Assembly (NCBI GenBank): GCA_964632995.1 | Contig: CAZWDL010000005.1 | Coordinates: 1-64,000, forward strand | Source: CAZWDL01 sp964632995 | GTDB lineage: Bacteria > Bacteroidota > Bacteroidia > Chitinophagales > Saprospiraceae | Length of the DNA stretch: 64,000 bases | Direction of reading: 5' to 3' | Part shown: piece by piece, positions 9,156 through 18,380 of the stretch | Layout of the letters: the number at the start of each line of letters is the position of its first letter | Position numbering within the stretch: the first letter of the stretch is position 1 | Position numbers and translations under genes: made by a program | The notes under the pieces: model-generated | Databases searched by the model: none | What the model saw: the letters and a program-made list of their open reading frames with translations, nothing else | Told to the model about the DNA's origin: nothing

Positions 9156-10739
9156 TCAATGCTCGCTGCTAAAATGGAATTGTACTTTCGGATGGTTCTC
9201 CTGCGCCATTTTCAATGACCAGGCCGATTCGGCAAGATAAACCAGGTCACCGTACTTGTCGCGGGCGATATCGCGGGCGCGGCGTTTGAGAAAATCTTTC
9301 AGGGCCTGTTTGTCATCGCAGGTGATCCAGCAGGCTTTGTGGAGGTTCAGCGGTTCGTAGGTGACCGAGGCGCCGTATTCATGTTCGAGTCGGTACTGGA
9401 TGACATCGAACTGCAAGGCGCCGACCGTGCCGATGATCTTGCGGTTATTGTCTTCTTTGATAAAGAGCTGGGCCACCCCTTCATCCATGAGTTGCTCTAT
9501 ACCTTTATCCAGCTGCTTGTACTTCATCGGGTCGGCGTTATTGACGAAGCGGAACATTTCGGGCGAGAAATTGGGAATACCCTTAAAATGGAGTTCTTCC
9601 CCTTCGGTGACGGTATCGCCTATTTTGAAGTTGCCGGAGTCATACAGGCCGACCACATCGCCGGGGAAGGCTTCGTCGACCACCGTTTTTTTGGCAGCCA
9701 TGAACGAGGTGGGGTTGGCGAATTTCATTTTCCGGTTTTGCCGCACATGCAGGTAATTGGTGTTGCGCTCAAATTTTCCCGAGCAGACGCGCAGGAAGGC
9801 GATCCGGTCCCGGTGTTTGGGATCCATATTGGCATGGATCTTAAAGACGAAGCCGGCAAACTGGTCTTCTTCCGGTTCCACCGTGCGTTCCTCGGTGACG
9901 CGAGGCAGGGGAGGAGGCGCAATTTCCACAAAACAGTCCAGCAGTTCCTTGACGCCAAAGTTGTTGATAGCCGATCCAAAAAATACGGGCTGTAGTTTGC
10001 TGTCGAGGTACTGCTGCCGCTCGAATTTGGGGTACACCGTTTCGATCATCTCCACTTCGCTGCGCAGCTCTTCGGCCGGTCCTTCTCCTACGTAAAAGTC
10101 GAGTTCCTCACTGTTGAGGTCAGTGATTTTGATGATATCCTCTCCTTCCTTTTGCTTGCCGTGGGCGTGGAAGAGGACCAATTCCCGCCTGTACATGTTG
10201 TAGACGCCCTGGAAGCGCTTGCCCATGCCGATAGGCCAGCTGAGCGGCCGCACCCGCAGGTCGAGCTTCTGTTCGATTTCGTCGAGCAGGTCAAAGCCGT
10301 CTTTTCCTTCGCGGTCCAGTTTGTTAATGAAAACGATGATAGGGGTCTTACGCATCCGGCAGACATTGACGAGTTTCTCGGTTTGCTGCTCCACCCCTTT
10401 GGCTACGTCGATAACAACAATAACGGAGTCTACCGCGGTGAGGGTGCGATAGGTATCCTCGGCGAAGTCCTGGTGACCAGGCGTATCGAGAATGTTGATG
10501 CGTAAGTCGCGATATTCGAAAGCCATTACGGAGGTAGCTACGGAGATGCCTCTCTGCCGTTCGATCTCCATAAAGTCGGAGGTGGCGCTGCGCTTGATCT
10601 TATTTGACTTCACGGCTCCGGCTTCCTGAATGGCGCCGCCGAACAGGAGCAACTTTTCGGTAAGTGTGGTTTTACCGGCGTCCGGGTGGCTGATGATGCC
10701 GAAGGTGCGTCTTTTGTGAAATTCTTCTATTCTTTCCAT
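9156..10739 (-). CDS. prfC: Peptide chain release factor 3 (RF3)
   Basis: 527 residues, full length. This translational GTPase recycles RF1/RF2 from the ribosome after peptide release. The G1 loop is SHPDAGKTT (residues 17-25), the switch region holds QRGISVATSVMAFEY, G3 is DTPGHQDF, and G4 is NKLDRE. Domain II follows (FAGFVFKIHANMDPKHRDRI) and domain III ends the protein (GTVGALQFDVIQYRLEHEYG). The last four codons and stop (SSEH) coincide with a half copy of the AGCGACGAGC repeat. A TATCTTTG promoter box (minus strand) lies about 60 bases upstream. Confidence 0.96.
   Translation of the reverse strand: MERIEEFHKRRTFGIISHPDAGKTTLTEKLLLFGGAIQEAGAVKSNKIKRSATSDFMEIERQRGISVATSVMAFEYRDLRINILDTPGHQDFAEDTYRTLTAVDSVIVVIDVAKGVEQQTEKLVNVCRMRKTPIIVFINKLDREGKDGFDLLDEIEQKLDLRVRPLSWPIGMGKRFQGVYNMYRRELVLFHAHGKQKEGEDIIKITDLNSEELDFYVGEGPAEELRSEVEMIETVYPKFERQQYLDSKLQPVFFGSAINNFGVKELLDCFVEIAPPPLPRVTEERTVEPEEDQFAGFVFKIHANMDPKHRDRIAFLRVCSGKFERNTNYLHVRQNRKMKFANPTSFMAAKKTVVDEAFPGDVVGLYDSGNFKIGDTVTEGEELHFKGIPNFSPEMFRFVNNADPMKYKQLDKGIEQLMDEGVAQLFIKEDNNRKIIGTVGALQFDVIQYRLEHEYGASVTYEPLNLHKACWITCDDKQALKDFLKRRARDIARDKYGDLVYLAESAWSLKMAQENHPKVQFHFSSEH
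9157..9174. repeat. Half copy of the AGCGACGAGC palindrome at the prfC stop
   Basis: On the minus strand the bases resemble the repeat core (TTTAGC, one base changed, GCGAGCATT) and encode the last residues and stop of RF3. The match is partial, about 15 of 19 bases, so chance is possible. Confidence 0.3.
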
Positions 10740-10797
10740 ATCCTATGTTATACAACAATTGTGAGCTGGAAGTTCTAAACACTTACTTTTCAGCCGG

Positions 10798-10805
10798 CAA
10801 AGATA
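10798..10805 (-). promoter_or_regulatory. Bacteroidota -7 box (TATCTTTG) for prfC
   Basis: Exact TAnnTTTG match on the minus strand, about 59 bases before the prfC ATG. No clear TTG -33 element was seen at the right distance. Confidence 0.4.
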
Positions 10806-10840
10806 AGCAGAACTGCAGAAGCGCTCCTAAAAAACCGGCA

Positions 10841-10860
10841 GTTATTAATTGCTCATCGCT
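10841..10860. repeat. One-arm copy of the AGCGACGAGC palindrome
   Basis: GTTATTAATTGCTCATCGCT matches one arm of the elements at 6142 and 17296. It lies in the divergent region between prfC and the APC permease gene. Confidence 0.45.
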
Positions 10861-10992
10861 GGGCTACTCTTTACTTCGCTCCCTCTCTCTCGCATTACAA
10901 TAAGTGGAAATCTTTTACTATCATGCGCCTGCTGTAGCGCATCCGCCTTTTTTTGCTCCGGGCGGCCCTTAACCCTGGTCAAGAAAGCATTT

Positions 10993-13200
10993 ATGAAGAA
11001 ACTCGAACGCAGGTTAAACCTGCCTACTGTTGTAGCTATAGGAGTCGGCGGAATGCTGGGAAGCGGCATTTTTGTGCTTCCCGGCATTGCGGCGGCCAAG
11101 ACGGGGCCCTCCATATGGATGGCTTATTTGCTGGCGGGCATTTGTGTTTTGCCGGCGGCTTTATCAAAGGCGGAGCTGGCAACTGCGATGCCTTCTTCGG
11201 GCGGGACCTACATCTATATAGAGCGGGCATTCGGGCCGGCCTTTGGAACGGTTTCTGGGTTGGGGTTATGGTTGTCGCTGTTGTTGAAGAGTTCTTTTGC
11301 TCTGGTGGGTTTCGGCGCTTATCTGTACGTGCTGGCGGAATTGCCGCTACGGTTGACGGCACTGGCTGTTCTGGTTTTGATCATGTTCCTCAACATTGTA
11401 GGGGTGAAAAAAGTGGGCGCCGTGCAGCTGGCGGTTGTCAGCCTGAGTATCGCCTGTCTGGCCGTACTGGTGGGTTTCGGCATTATTCAGATTGAGCCGG
11501 CTAACTTGCAACCGGCATTTACCGACGGCAGTTACGGGTTACTGGCCGCGACGGCATTTGTTTTTGTTTCCTATGCCGGGGTGACCAAGGTGGCGGCTAT
11601 TGCCGAGGAAATCAAAGATCCTGGCCGCAACCTGCCTATCGCTATGCTGACGGCTCTGGCCGTGGTAGCGTTGATTTACACCCTGGTCAGTTTTACCATG
11701 GTAGGGGTTGTACCGGTAGCGGAACTGGCGGGTGACATCCATCCGGTGTATACGCTGGCGGAGGCGCTTGGCGGGAAAGTTGCCGGGGTAGGGGCAGCTG
11801 TGCTGGGCGTCGTTACGCTGATCTCCATGGCCAATTCGGGGGTGCTCGCAGCCTCCCGCTTCCCCTTCGCCATGAGCCGTGATAAGTTGGTGCCCCCTCA
11901 GTTGAGTAAGCTCAACAACCGCTTTCTCACCCCCGTTACCGCCATATTACTGACCTGCCTGATAATGGCCCTGGTCATTCTATTCCTCGACGTAGAGCGG
12001 ATCGCCAAGTTGGCCAGCACTTTCAAAGTGATGATGTTCATGGCGGTCAACGCCTGCGTGATCGTTCTGCGGGAAACGGCCGTGCAGTGGTATTCACCAC
12101 GGTATTTTTCTCCCGGCTATCCCTATGTGCAAATTCTGGGTATTCTGTCGGGGGTGGTACTGCTGATTGTACTGGGAACCGCTGCCCTGGCGGCAGCCCT
12201 GCTCATCGGCATTGCCGGCGTGCTTATTTTTTATCTTTACGGGCGCAGCCGGGTACAGCGCAGCGGGGTGCTGAAATTATACGGGCGCCGTCCCGCGCTG
12301 TTTCTCCTGTACCGGCGAAAAAAAGGCAAACAGGTTGCAGAACAAATGGCCCCGCCACTCCAGATAAAATCTCAGAACCTCGACGGCGCTATCGCCAAGC
12401 AGGCACCGGTCGTCATTTCGCTCTTCGGCAGAGAACGCTCGCCCGAAATGCTGGTGGAAATGGGAGCGGCGCTGGCGGAAGGACAGAAGTTGCAGGTCGT
12501 TCATCTGCAGGAGGTGCCCGATCAGACTACACTCGATGCCTTGCTCGTAGAGGAACCGGCCATCCTGTCCCTCAACCGGCGGATTCAGGCCATGTCAAAG
12601 GAACGAAAAGTGAGTGTCGACTTCGATGCGGTGGTGACGCACGAATTGGTTCGCACTGTTAATGAAATCAGCCGGCAGACGCACTGCGAATGGCTGGTCA
12701 GCGGATGGGACGGGCGCTCCCACCGCGGCCTGTTCGTGCGCAACCCCGTCGGCTGGCTCGTTACACATCTCGATTCCAATTTTGCCTTGTACAAAGATAA
12801 CGGCGTGCGCTATATCCGTCGAATCCTGATAGCCCTGCGACCGGGACGGCCGCAAGGGGAAACCCGGGCTTATATCGAAGCGGCCGGCCGGGTGGCGCTT
12901 TTCTACCAGGCGGAAATCAATCTGCTACGCGTACTGCCTGAAACGGCCGGACCGGAAGCGGTTGAAGCGCTGCGCCACAAGACGGAAGCACTGGTCCGCG
13001 ATTGCGGGATACAGGCGAGCATTGAGGTGATAAGCAGCCCTAACCCCGTGCGCAGTATCACCACTGCCACGGCCGCGTATGACCTACTGATTATCGGTAC
13101 TTCCATACGGCAAAAATGGACGGAAGTACTGATGGACACCAACATGAACAAACTGGCCAAACACGCCACCTGTTCCGTATTGCGCCTGCAGATTCAGTAA
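10993..13200 (+). CDS. APC-family amino acid permease fused to universal stress protein domains
   Basis: The start chosen is the ATG at 10993 (MKKLERRLNLPTVV), giving 735 residues. The open frame extends to 10849, but that part lies over a dispersed repeat. Residues about 10-430 are an APC/LAT-type permease, beginning with the substrate-binding VAIGVGGMLGSGIFVLPGIA and containing FVFVSYAGVTKVAAIAEEIK. Residues about 470-735 form two USP-like domains (VISLFGRERSPEMLVEMGAA, and RRILIALRPGRPQGETRAYI with an ending like the USP nucleotide-binding end). APC-USP fusions are known in several phyla; the USP part probably senses adenine nucleotide or stress and modulates transport. Substrate not determined. 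Confidence 0.88.
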   Translation: MKKLERRLNLPTVVAIGVGGMLGSGIFVLPGIAAAKTGPSIWMAYLLAGICVLPAALSKAELATAMPSSGGTYIYIERAFGPAFGTVSGLGLWLSLLLKSSFALVGFGAYLYVLAELPLRLTALAVLVLIMFLNIVGVKKVGAVQLAVVSLSIACLAVLVGFGIIQIEPANLQPAFTDGSYGLLAATAFVFVSYAGVTKVAAIAEEIKDPGRNLPIAMLTALAVVALIYTLVSFTMVGVVPVAELAGDIHPVYTLAEALGGKVAGVGAAVLGVVTLISMANSGVLAASRFPFAMSRDKLVPPQLSKLNNRFLTPVTAILLTCLIMALVILFLDVERIAKLASTFKVMMFMAVNACVIVLRETAVQWYSPRYFSPGYPYVQILGILSGVVLLIVLGTAALAAALLIGIAGVLIFYLYGRSRVQRSGVLKLYGRRPALFLLYRRKKGKQVAEQMAPPLQIKSQNLDGAIAKQAPVVISLFGRERSPEMLVEMGAALAEGQKLQVVHLQEVPDQTTLDALLVEEPAILSLNRRIQAMSKERKVSVDFDAVVTHELVRTVNEISRQTHCEWLVSGWDGRSHRGLFVRNPVGWLVTHLDSNFALYKDNGVRYIRRILIALRPGRPQGETRAYIEAAGRVALFYQAEINLLRVLPETAGPEAVEALRHKTEALVRDCGIQASIEVISSPNPVRSITTATAAYDLLIIGTSIRQKWTEVLMDTNMNKLAKHATCSVLRLQIQ

Positions 13201-13284
13201 AGGTGCCTATTTTTAATCAAGACTAAACTAAACTGCTTGTTCGGGCATTATAGTTTGTGACAAATATGGTCTCTATCTTTATCT

Positions 13285-15159
13285 ATGCTTGAACTCGCAG
13301 GAATAATTATTTTAGGTATACTCGCTCAATGGTTGGCCTGGCGCATCAAGGTGCCGGCTATCCTACCTCTTATATTGACCGGGCTGCTGGTGGGACCTTT
13401 GTCCACCCTTTTTACCAGTGACGGCAACAAAATGATTCAGCCGATATATGAGCAGGGCGAAGGGGGCCTGTTCCCGGGCGATTATTTGTTTTATTTTGTC
13501 TCCCTGGCTATCGGCATCATCCTCTTTGAAGGCGGCCTGACCCTGAAGCGGCGCGAAATAGCCGGAGTGGAACCGGTTATCCTCAAGCTGATCACCATCG
13601 GGGTTTTCGTTACATTTATCGGCGCCGGCCTGGCTGCCCACTTCATCATGAACCTCAACTGGCCGATTTCCTTTCTTTTCGGGGCGCTCGTTATTGTGAC
13701 CGGACCAACAGTCATCGCTCCTATTCTCCAGAATGTCCCCCTTAATCGCAATATATCTACTATTCTCAAATGGGAGGGTATTCTGATCGATCCACTGGGC
13801 GCGCTGGTGGCTGTACTGGTATTCGAATTTATTCGCTCGGCGGAAGGCGGCGTCGGCTTCACCTCTCATGCCCTGCTTTCTTTTATTCAGATCCTGCTGA
13901 TCGGCCTGGCGCTGGGCGCAATATCGGCTTACCTGCTGTATCAGCTGATAAAAAACGACCTCATCCCCAACTACCTGCTCAATGTATTTACGCTGGCTTT
14001 CGTATTGGGAATCTTTGTCTTTTCTGATATTATGGCTAAAGAATCGGGGCTGCTCTCAGTAGTTGTTATGGGCATGGTGCTCGGCAACCTCGATGTTCCG
14101 CGCCTCAAAGATATATCCTCCTTTAAGGAATCACTTAGCGTGCTACTGATTTCTATCCTGTTCATCCTACTGGCGGCGCATATCAACATGGATGATCTGT
14201 ATCTGGTGATCAACGACTGGCGCAGTTTTGCCCTGCTGGGCGTTATAGCGCTGGTACTTCGCCCACTGGGGGTTTTCCTGAGTACCCGGCAATCCGACTT
14301 GCGCTTCAACGAGAAGCTCTTTATCTCCTGGGTTGGGCCACGCGGTATCGTCGCTGCAGGTATTGCTTCTCTGTTTGGATTAACCCTTACCAAAAACGGG
14401 GTTCCCGACGCCGAATACATTACCCCCCTGGTCTTTCTTATCGTATTGGGAACAGTGACACTCAACGCCACTACGGCAAGACCCATTGCCTCCTTACTGA
14501 AGGTCACCCAGGAAACCTCCGAAGGTATACTCTTCATCGGCGCCAGCCTCGCCGCCCGTATCCTGGGCAAATACCTGCAGGATAACGACCGGCACGTGGT
14601 GCTTATCGACAACAATAAAGGCAGTGTGGAGCGCGCCCAGGAAATGGGCCTGGAAGTTTCCCTGGCCAATATTTTCCAGGATGACCTGGAGGACCATATC
14701 GAACTGGTAGACATGGGGTATATGATCGCTATGACCAGCAGTTCTGATGTCAACGCCTACGCCGTTCGACGTTACGAAAATATCTTTGGTGAAAACGGCA
14801 CCTTCCGGTTGATTACACCTGAGGAACTCAGAAAGGATAAATCCGAACTACCTAAGGAGCGGCTGTTCTCCTATACCGATGATTTTCTGAATCTCAATGA
14901 AGTGGCGCGCGACTTTCCAGAAATGCACGAACTCGAGCTGAAGGACCTGGATCAGCTGGAGCAACTCGTGCAGAAAATGTCCTTCATCACCAAGAGTATT
15001 CCCATCTTCGTCAAAGATGAAACCGGTGAAATCCACATCATCCCGGCCGATGTCGGCGAACTGGAACTCGAGGGCCCCTTCGTACTGATTTACATGGGTA
15101 AAAGGCTGGAATCCGAAATAACCGAAGAGATTGTCGGTCAGGGGGAAGAAGCCGAATAA
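13285..15159 (+). CDS. CPA1 cation:proton antiporter with TrkA-N domain
   Basis: 624 residues. The first roughly 400 residues are a sodium/proton exchanger domain with about 12 membrane segments, including LFEGGLTLKRREI, VIVTGPTVIAPIL, GILIDPLGALVAVLVFEF and SWVGPRGIVAAGIASLFG, all typical of NhaP/CPA1 proteins. From about residue 412 comes a TrkA-N-like Rossmann domain (ILFIGASLAARILGKYL, then VVLIDNNKGSVERAQEMGLE), usually an NAD(H) or nucleotide sensor that gates the transporter. A near-consensus promoter (TTTG at 13254, TATCTTTA at 13274) lies so close to the ATG that transcripts would be leaderless, or the real start is further in. A terminator separates it from the SulP gene that follows on the same strand. 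Confidence 0.9.
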   Translation: MLELAGIIILGILAQWLAWRIKVPAILPLILTGLLVGPLSTLFTSDGNKMIQPIYEQGEGGLFPGDYLFYFVSLAIGIILFEGGLTLKRREIAGVEPVILKLITIGVFVTFIGAGLAAHFIMNLNWPISFLFGALVIVTGPTVIAPILQNVPLNRNISTILKWEGILIDPLGALVAVLVFEFIRSAEGGVGFTSHALLSFIQILLIGLALGAISAYLLYQLIKNDLIPNYLLNVFTLAFVLGIFVFSDIMAKESGLLSVVVMGMVLGNLDVPRLKDISSFKESLSVLLISILFILLAAHINMDDLYLVINDWRSFALLGVIALVLRPLGVFLSTRQSDLRFNEKLFISWVGPRGIVAAGIASLFGLTLTKNGVPDAEYITPLVFLIVLGTVTLNATTARPIASLLKVTQETSEGILFIGASLAARILGKYLQDNDRHVVLIDNNKGSVERAQEMGLEVSLANIFQDDLEDHIELVDMGYMIAMTSSSDVNAYAVRRYENIFGENGTFRLITPEELRKDKSELPKERLFSYTDDFLNLNEVARDFPEMHELELKDLDQLEQLVQKMSFITKSIPIFVKDETGEIHIIPADVGELELEGPFVLIYMGKRLESEITEEIVGQGEEAE

Positions 15160-15361
15160 AAATAATCCTCCCTTTCTGAGAACCAGAGGGCTGTTTGGTT
15201 GTTTATGCAATGAATTAATAGTAATGCTATCGTAATTGATGAGCAAGTTATCGTAACCGATGGCATTATCACTGACAATTAAACTCCGGTTCTAAGATAC
15301 CTGCATTTTCCACTTTTAAAAAAGATGGAAAATTATCTGCATGGTTACTAAGGCTTGTAGA

Positions 15362-15398
15362 AGGGAAACCATCTGCGATGGTTTCCCTATTTTCCTTT
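15362..15398 (+). terminator. Terminator after the CPA1 antiporter
   Basis: 12-bp perfect stem (15362-15373 with 15377-15388), 3-base loop TGC, then ATTTTCCTTTC. The region 15160-15514 otherwise holds no gene that I can support. Confidence 0.75.
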
Positions 15399-15514
15399 CT
15401 GATAAACTTTACTATAATTAAGACGTTGCCTTTAGTATGTGATAGCAAAACTATGACTATTTTAAGGGTTGTCACTACAAGCCGAAGTAAAGAAAAACAA
15501 AAAAATTGTCAGCC

Positions 15515-17272
15515 ATGCAGAAGGTTTTCTCATTTGATTTTTCCCATATAAAAGGTGATTTTTTTGGGGGCATCACTGCCGGTATTGTCGCCCTTCCCCT
15601 GGCGCTCGCCTTCGGGGAACAAACGGAGTTGGGGGCTATCGCCGGATTGTACGGTGCAATAGCCATCGGTGTTTTGGCCGCTTTATTTGGAGGAACGCCT
15701 ACCCAGATCAGTGGCCCTACCGCTCCAATGACGGTAGTTTCAGCGGTAGTAATCATGGACGCGATTGAGTACGTCGGATCCTTGGAAGCTGCTTTTCCCA
15801 TTATCATCGCGGTCTTTTTTCTGGCGGGTTTTATGGAAATGCTGCTTGGCGTGCTGGGAGTGGGAAGGTATATCAAATATATTCCCTATCCGGTGGTTTC
15901 CGGATTTATGAGCGGTATCGGAGTTATTATTGTAATCAGCCAGATTTTCCCCTTTTTCGGTCTGGAACCTCCATCGGGAGGATCCACAGGAGTCATCAGC
16001 AGCCTGGGCGAGATTCCCGGCCAGATCAACTGGTACTCCGTACTGGTTGCCTCTATAACAATTGGAATTATATACCTCATTCCACGCCTGACTAAGGCAG
16101 TTCCAAGCACCTTGATCGCACTGGTTGTAGTTTCTCTGGGAGCATTCATCATCTTCACCAGTGGAGAAGTAATGGTGATCAATGACAGTGCTGAAGGCGG
16201 CGTTCCGACTGGATTGCCCGCTCTGCATCTCAGCTTCTTCGGCGTCTTTGCAGATACTAGTCATCTGATGGTTATTCTGGAATTCGCCTTTACCCTGGCT
16301 GCACTGGGCGCTATTGACTCGCTGCTCACCTCCATCGTAGCCGATAACATTACCAAGACCAAACACGACAGTAATCAGGAGCTGATAGGCCAAGGTATCG
16401 GAAATATGGGCGCTGCCCTGATCGGTGGATTGCCCGGAGCCGGCGCTACAATGCGTACGGTGATTAACGCCAATTCCGGAGGTAGAACCAAGATCTCCGG
16501 AGTGATCGCCGGCCTGCTGCTGCTGGCCATCCTGCTGGGCCTCGGGGCCTTGGTCGGTCAAATTCCCATTGCCGTACTCGCCGGTATTCTGATTACCGTT
16601 GGAATCGGTATCATCGATTACAAGGGAATCCGCCACCTGACCACTATCCCTAAAACGGATGCTGTGGTCATGATAGTCGTTCTCGTGCTGACCGTCTTTG
16701 TCGGCCTGCTCGAAGCGGTGGCTATCGGAATGGTGCTGGCCGCCCTGCTCTTTATGAAAAATATCGCCGACGTAATAGATCGCAAAACGGAATCAGTGCC
16801 GCTGCGGGACTTCTCCCGGGAAATCCCCTGGTCCGATGAAGGAAGTATCATTGATGACATTGGAGACAAGGTTTATATCAAACACCTGGACGGGCCCCTC
16901 TTCTTCGGTTTTTCCTCCCGCTTTAAAGAAATAGTCTCTGCCCTACCTAACATCCGGGTCGTCATCGTCCGGATGGGTAAGGTGCCTTACATCGATCAGT
17001 CCGGCCTCTACGCCCTGGAAGATGCTGTAATGGATCTTCGCAAAGAGGGCATCGTGGTGGCTTTCACCGGGCTGCACGGTCAACCCGATGAAATGCTGCG
17101 ACGCGTCAACCTGATTCCGGGGCTGGTGCCGGAAAGCCTTAACTTTAAAGACTTCCAAAACTGCATCAAATGGCTTCGGGATTACCTCGAACTGAGTGAT
17201 TACCTCAAGGAGCATAAGGATGCCGTAGATAGCGAGGGTAACCTGGTTAAGTCGGAATCGTATAAACCTTAA
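15515..17272 (+). CDS. SulP family anion transporter with STAS domain (bicarbonate/sulfate type)
   Basis: The start chosen is the ATG at 15515 (MQKVFSFDFSHIKGDF); a TTG three codons earlier is less likely. 585 residues. The membrane domain begins with GDFFGGITAGIVALPLALAF and contains GGTPTQISGPTAPMTVV and IGQGIGNMGAALIGGLPGAG. The STAS domain is at about residues 445-555 (YIKHLDGPLFFGFSSRFKEI, then IDQSGLYALEDAV, where the Ser is a typical STAS position). The Gly-Gly-Thr-Pro and GLPGAGATMR motifs resemble the bicarbonate-type branch, but substrate remains inference. Pairing with an upstream Na+/H+ antiporter would fit sodium-coupled anion uptake. It differs clearly from the SulP at 2184. A terminator follows at 17330. 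Confidence 0.9.
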   Translation: MQKVFSFDFSHIKGDFFGGITAGIVALPLALAFGEQTELGAIAGLYGAIAIGVLAALFGGTPTQISGPTAPMTVVSAVVIMDAIEYVGSLEAAFPIIIAVFFLAGFMEMLLGVLGVGRYIKYIPYPVVSGFMSGIGVIIVISQIFPFFGLEPPSGGSTGVISSLGEIPGQINWYSVLVASITIGIIYLIPRLTKAVPSTLIALVVVSLGAFIIFTSGEVMVINDSAEGGVPTGLPALHLSFFGVFADTSHLMVILEFAFTLAALGAIDSLLTSIVADNITKTKHDSNQELIGQGIGNMGAALIGGLPGAGATMRTVINANSGGRTKISGVIAGLLLLAILLGLGALVGQIPIAVLAGILITVGIGIIDYKGIRHLTTIPKTDAVVMIVVLVLTVFVGLLEAVAIGMVLAALLFMKNIADVIDRKTESVPLRDFSREIPWSDEGSIIDDIGDKVYIKHLDGPLFFGFSSRFKEIVSALPNIRVVIVRMGKVPYIDQSGLYALEDAVMDLRKEGIVVAFTGLHGQPDEMLRRVNLIPGLVPESLNFKDFQNCIKWLRDYLELSDYLKEHKDAVDSEGNLVKSESYKP

Positions 17273-17295
17273 CCTAAATAGGTTGGTTTAAAGGC

Positions 17296-17330
17296 TTAGT
17301 GACGAGCGATTATTGATTGCTTGCCGCTAA
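17296..17330. repeat. Dispersed palindrome (AGTGACGAGCG ... GCTTGCCGCT), full copy
   Basis: Second full copy of the element at 6142-6189, again just after a gene. Arms are TTAGTGACGAGCGAT and ATTGCTTGCCGCTAA around a 5-base centre. Confidence 0.6.
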
Positions 17331-17374
17331 ATAGGCGATCACCAGCCCTTGAAGGGAAGATCGCCTATTTTATT
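17330..17374 (+). terminator. Terminator after the second SulP gene
   Basis: 11-bp perfect stem (17330-17340 with 17359-17369), with a small inner stem, followed by TTATTTTC. Confidence 0.75.
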
Positions 17375-17456
17375 TTCAGACTGAAGGGTGAATTCCCTGC
17401 AAGCTCTTACACCAAAGAAAAAATGAGGATTAGATGAGTTCGAATAAAGGTGCTTT

Positions 17457-17486
17457 TTGGGAATCGAAGAAGAGGACCTATTTTTA
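17457..17486 (+). promoter_or_regulatory. Promoter of the TetR gene
   Basis: TTG at 17457-17459, 19 bases, then TATTTTTA at 17479-17486 (one mismatch to TAnnTTTG). The ATG of the regulator is 20 bases downstream. The -7 box lies within a palindrome (17476-17491). Confidence 0.55.
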
Positions 17487-17491
17487 TAGGT
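17476..17491. promoter_or_regulatory. Palindrome ACCTAT-TTTT-ATAGGT over the -7 box: candidate TetR operator
   Basis: Perfect 6-base arms with a 4-base centre, placed over the -7 element of the regulator gene. TetR proteins bind palindromes as dimers and often repress their own gene, so this is the natural place for an autoregulatory operator. That it is bound by this protein is inference. Confidence 0.45.
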
Positions 17492-17505
17492 GAAACAAAT
17501 AAACT

Positions 17506-18207
17506 ATGGCAATTACGATTCAGATGAAGTTAAACGAGAAGCTGTATCTGCGTGATCCACAGCAAACTCAACTGGGCCGCCGGATCATACAGTACAGCAT
17601 CCTGCTCATCGATGAGATCGGAGTCGAAGATTTTACTTTCAAGAAACTGGCCGAGCGCATCGGTTCCACAGAAGCTTCTGTTTACCGGTATTTCGAAAAC
17701 AAGCACCTCCTGCTGGTTTATCTGCTCTGCTGGTACTGGGAGTGGATGAAGTTCCGTATTGATTATAATACGATGAATATCACCGACCCGAAACGCAAAC
17801 TGAAAATTGCCATTTCCGCCATTGTGGACACCACCCGGCGCAATACCTCCATCGATTTTGTCGATGAAGATGTCCTGCACCGGATCGTCGTCGCTGAAGC
17901 GACCAAAGGCTACCATACCAAACAGGTAGATCAGGAGAACAAGCATGGTTTTTTTCTGACCTATAAATCCCTCAATAAGAAAATTGCCGATATTATACAG
18001 GAAATCAACCCGGATTTTACCTACCCCCGGGCACTGGCCAGCACAATCCTGGAAATGTCCAACAATCATATCTATTTCGCCCTGCACCTGCCGTCTTTGA
18101 CCGATATAAAAGTGGAGGATGGAGATCTCAGTCAGGTGGAAACCTTGCTGGAGGACTTTGCTTTCGGGTTGTTGGGCGTCCAATCAACAGGAGAAAAGAA
18201 GGGATAA
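17506..18207 (+). CDS. TetR/AcrR family transcriptional regulator
   Basis: 233 residues. The N-terminal DNA-binding domain is at about residues 18-66: RRIIQYSILLIDEIGVEDFT, then KKLAERIGSTEASVYRYFEN, the typical TetR helix-turn-helix ending in Y-F-x-N-K. The C-terminal ligand/dimer domain is helical and does not reveal a ligand. Its own promoter overlaps a 16-bp palindrome, suggesting autorepression. The next gene on the same strand, 173 bases on, is an uncharacterised DUF1232-like protein and is the most obvious second target. Family call is firm. Confidence 0.9.
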   Translation: MAITIQMKLNEKLYLRDPQQTQLGRRIIQYSILLIDEIGVEDFTFKKLAERIGSTEASVYRYFENKHLLLVYLLCWYWEWMKFRIDYNTMNITDPKRKLKIAISAIVDTTRRNTSIDFVDEDVLHRIVVAEATKGYHTKQVDQENKHGFFLTYKSLNKKIADIIQEINPDFTYPRALASTILEMSNNHIYFALHLPSLTDIKVEDGDLSQVETLLEDFAFGLLGVQSTGEKKG

Positions 18208-18380
18208 ACAGATTGTCTTGGTATTGATCCGCTTTCCGCCATGTGTCAATTTTATTGATTCGCTCACCCGTTGAAAAAAAATCACTTCCCCGGTGACTTT
18301 GATCATTTACCCCTACAGATAATTGTAGTATTTTCTGCGAAACGATTGCCGGCTTTGAGTACACCCAAAACCGTAGGCTT

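Noticed and set aside
10849..10992. 48-codon N-terminal extension of the APC permease
   Set aside because: It begins inside a dispersed repeat, and the canonical APC N-terminus follows directly from the ATG at 10993.
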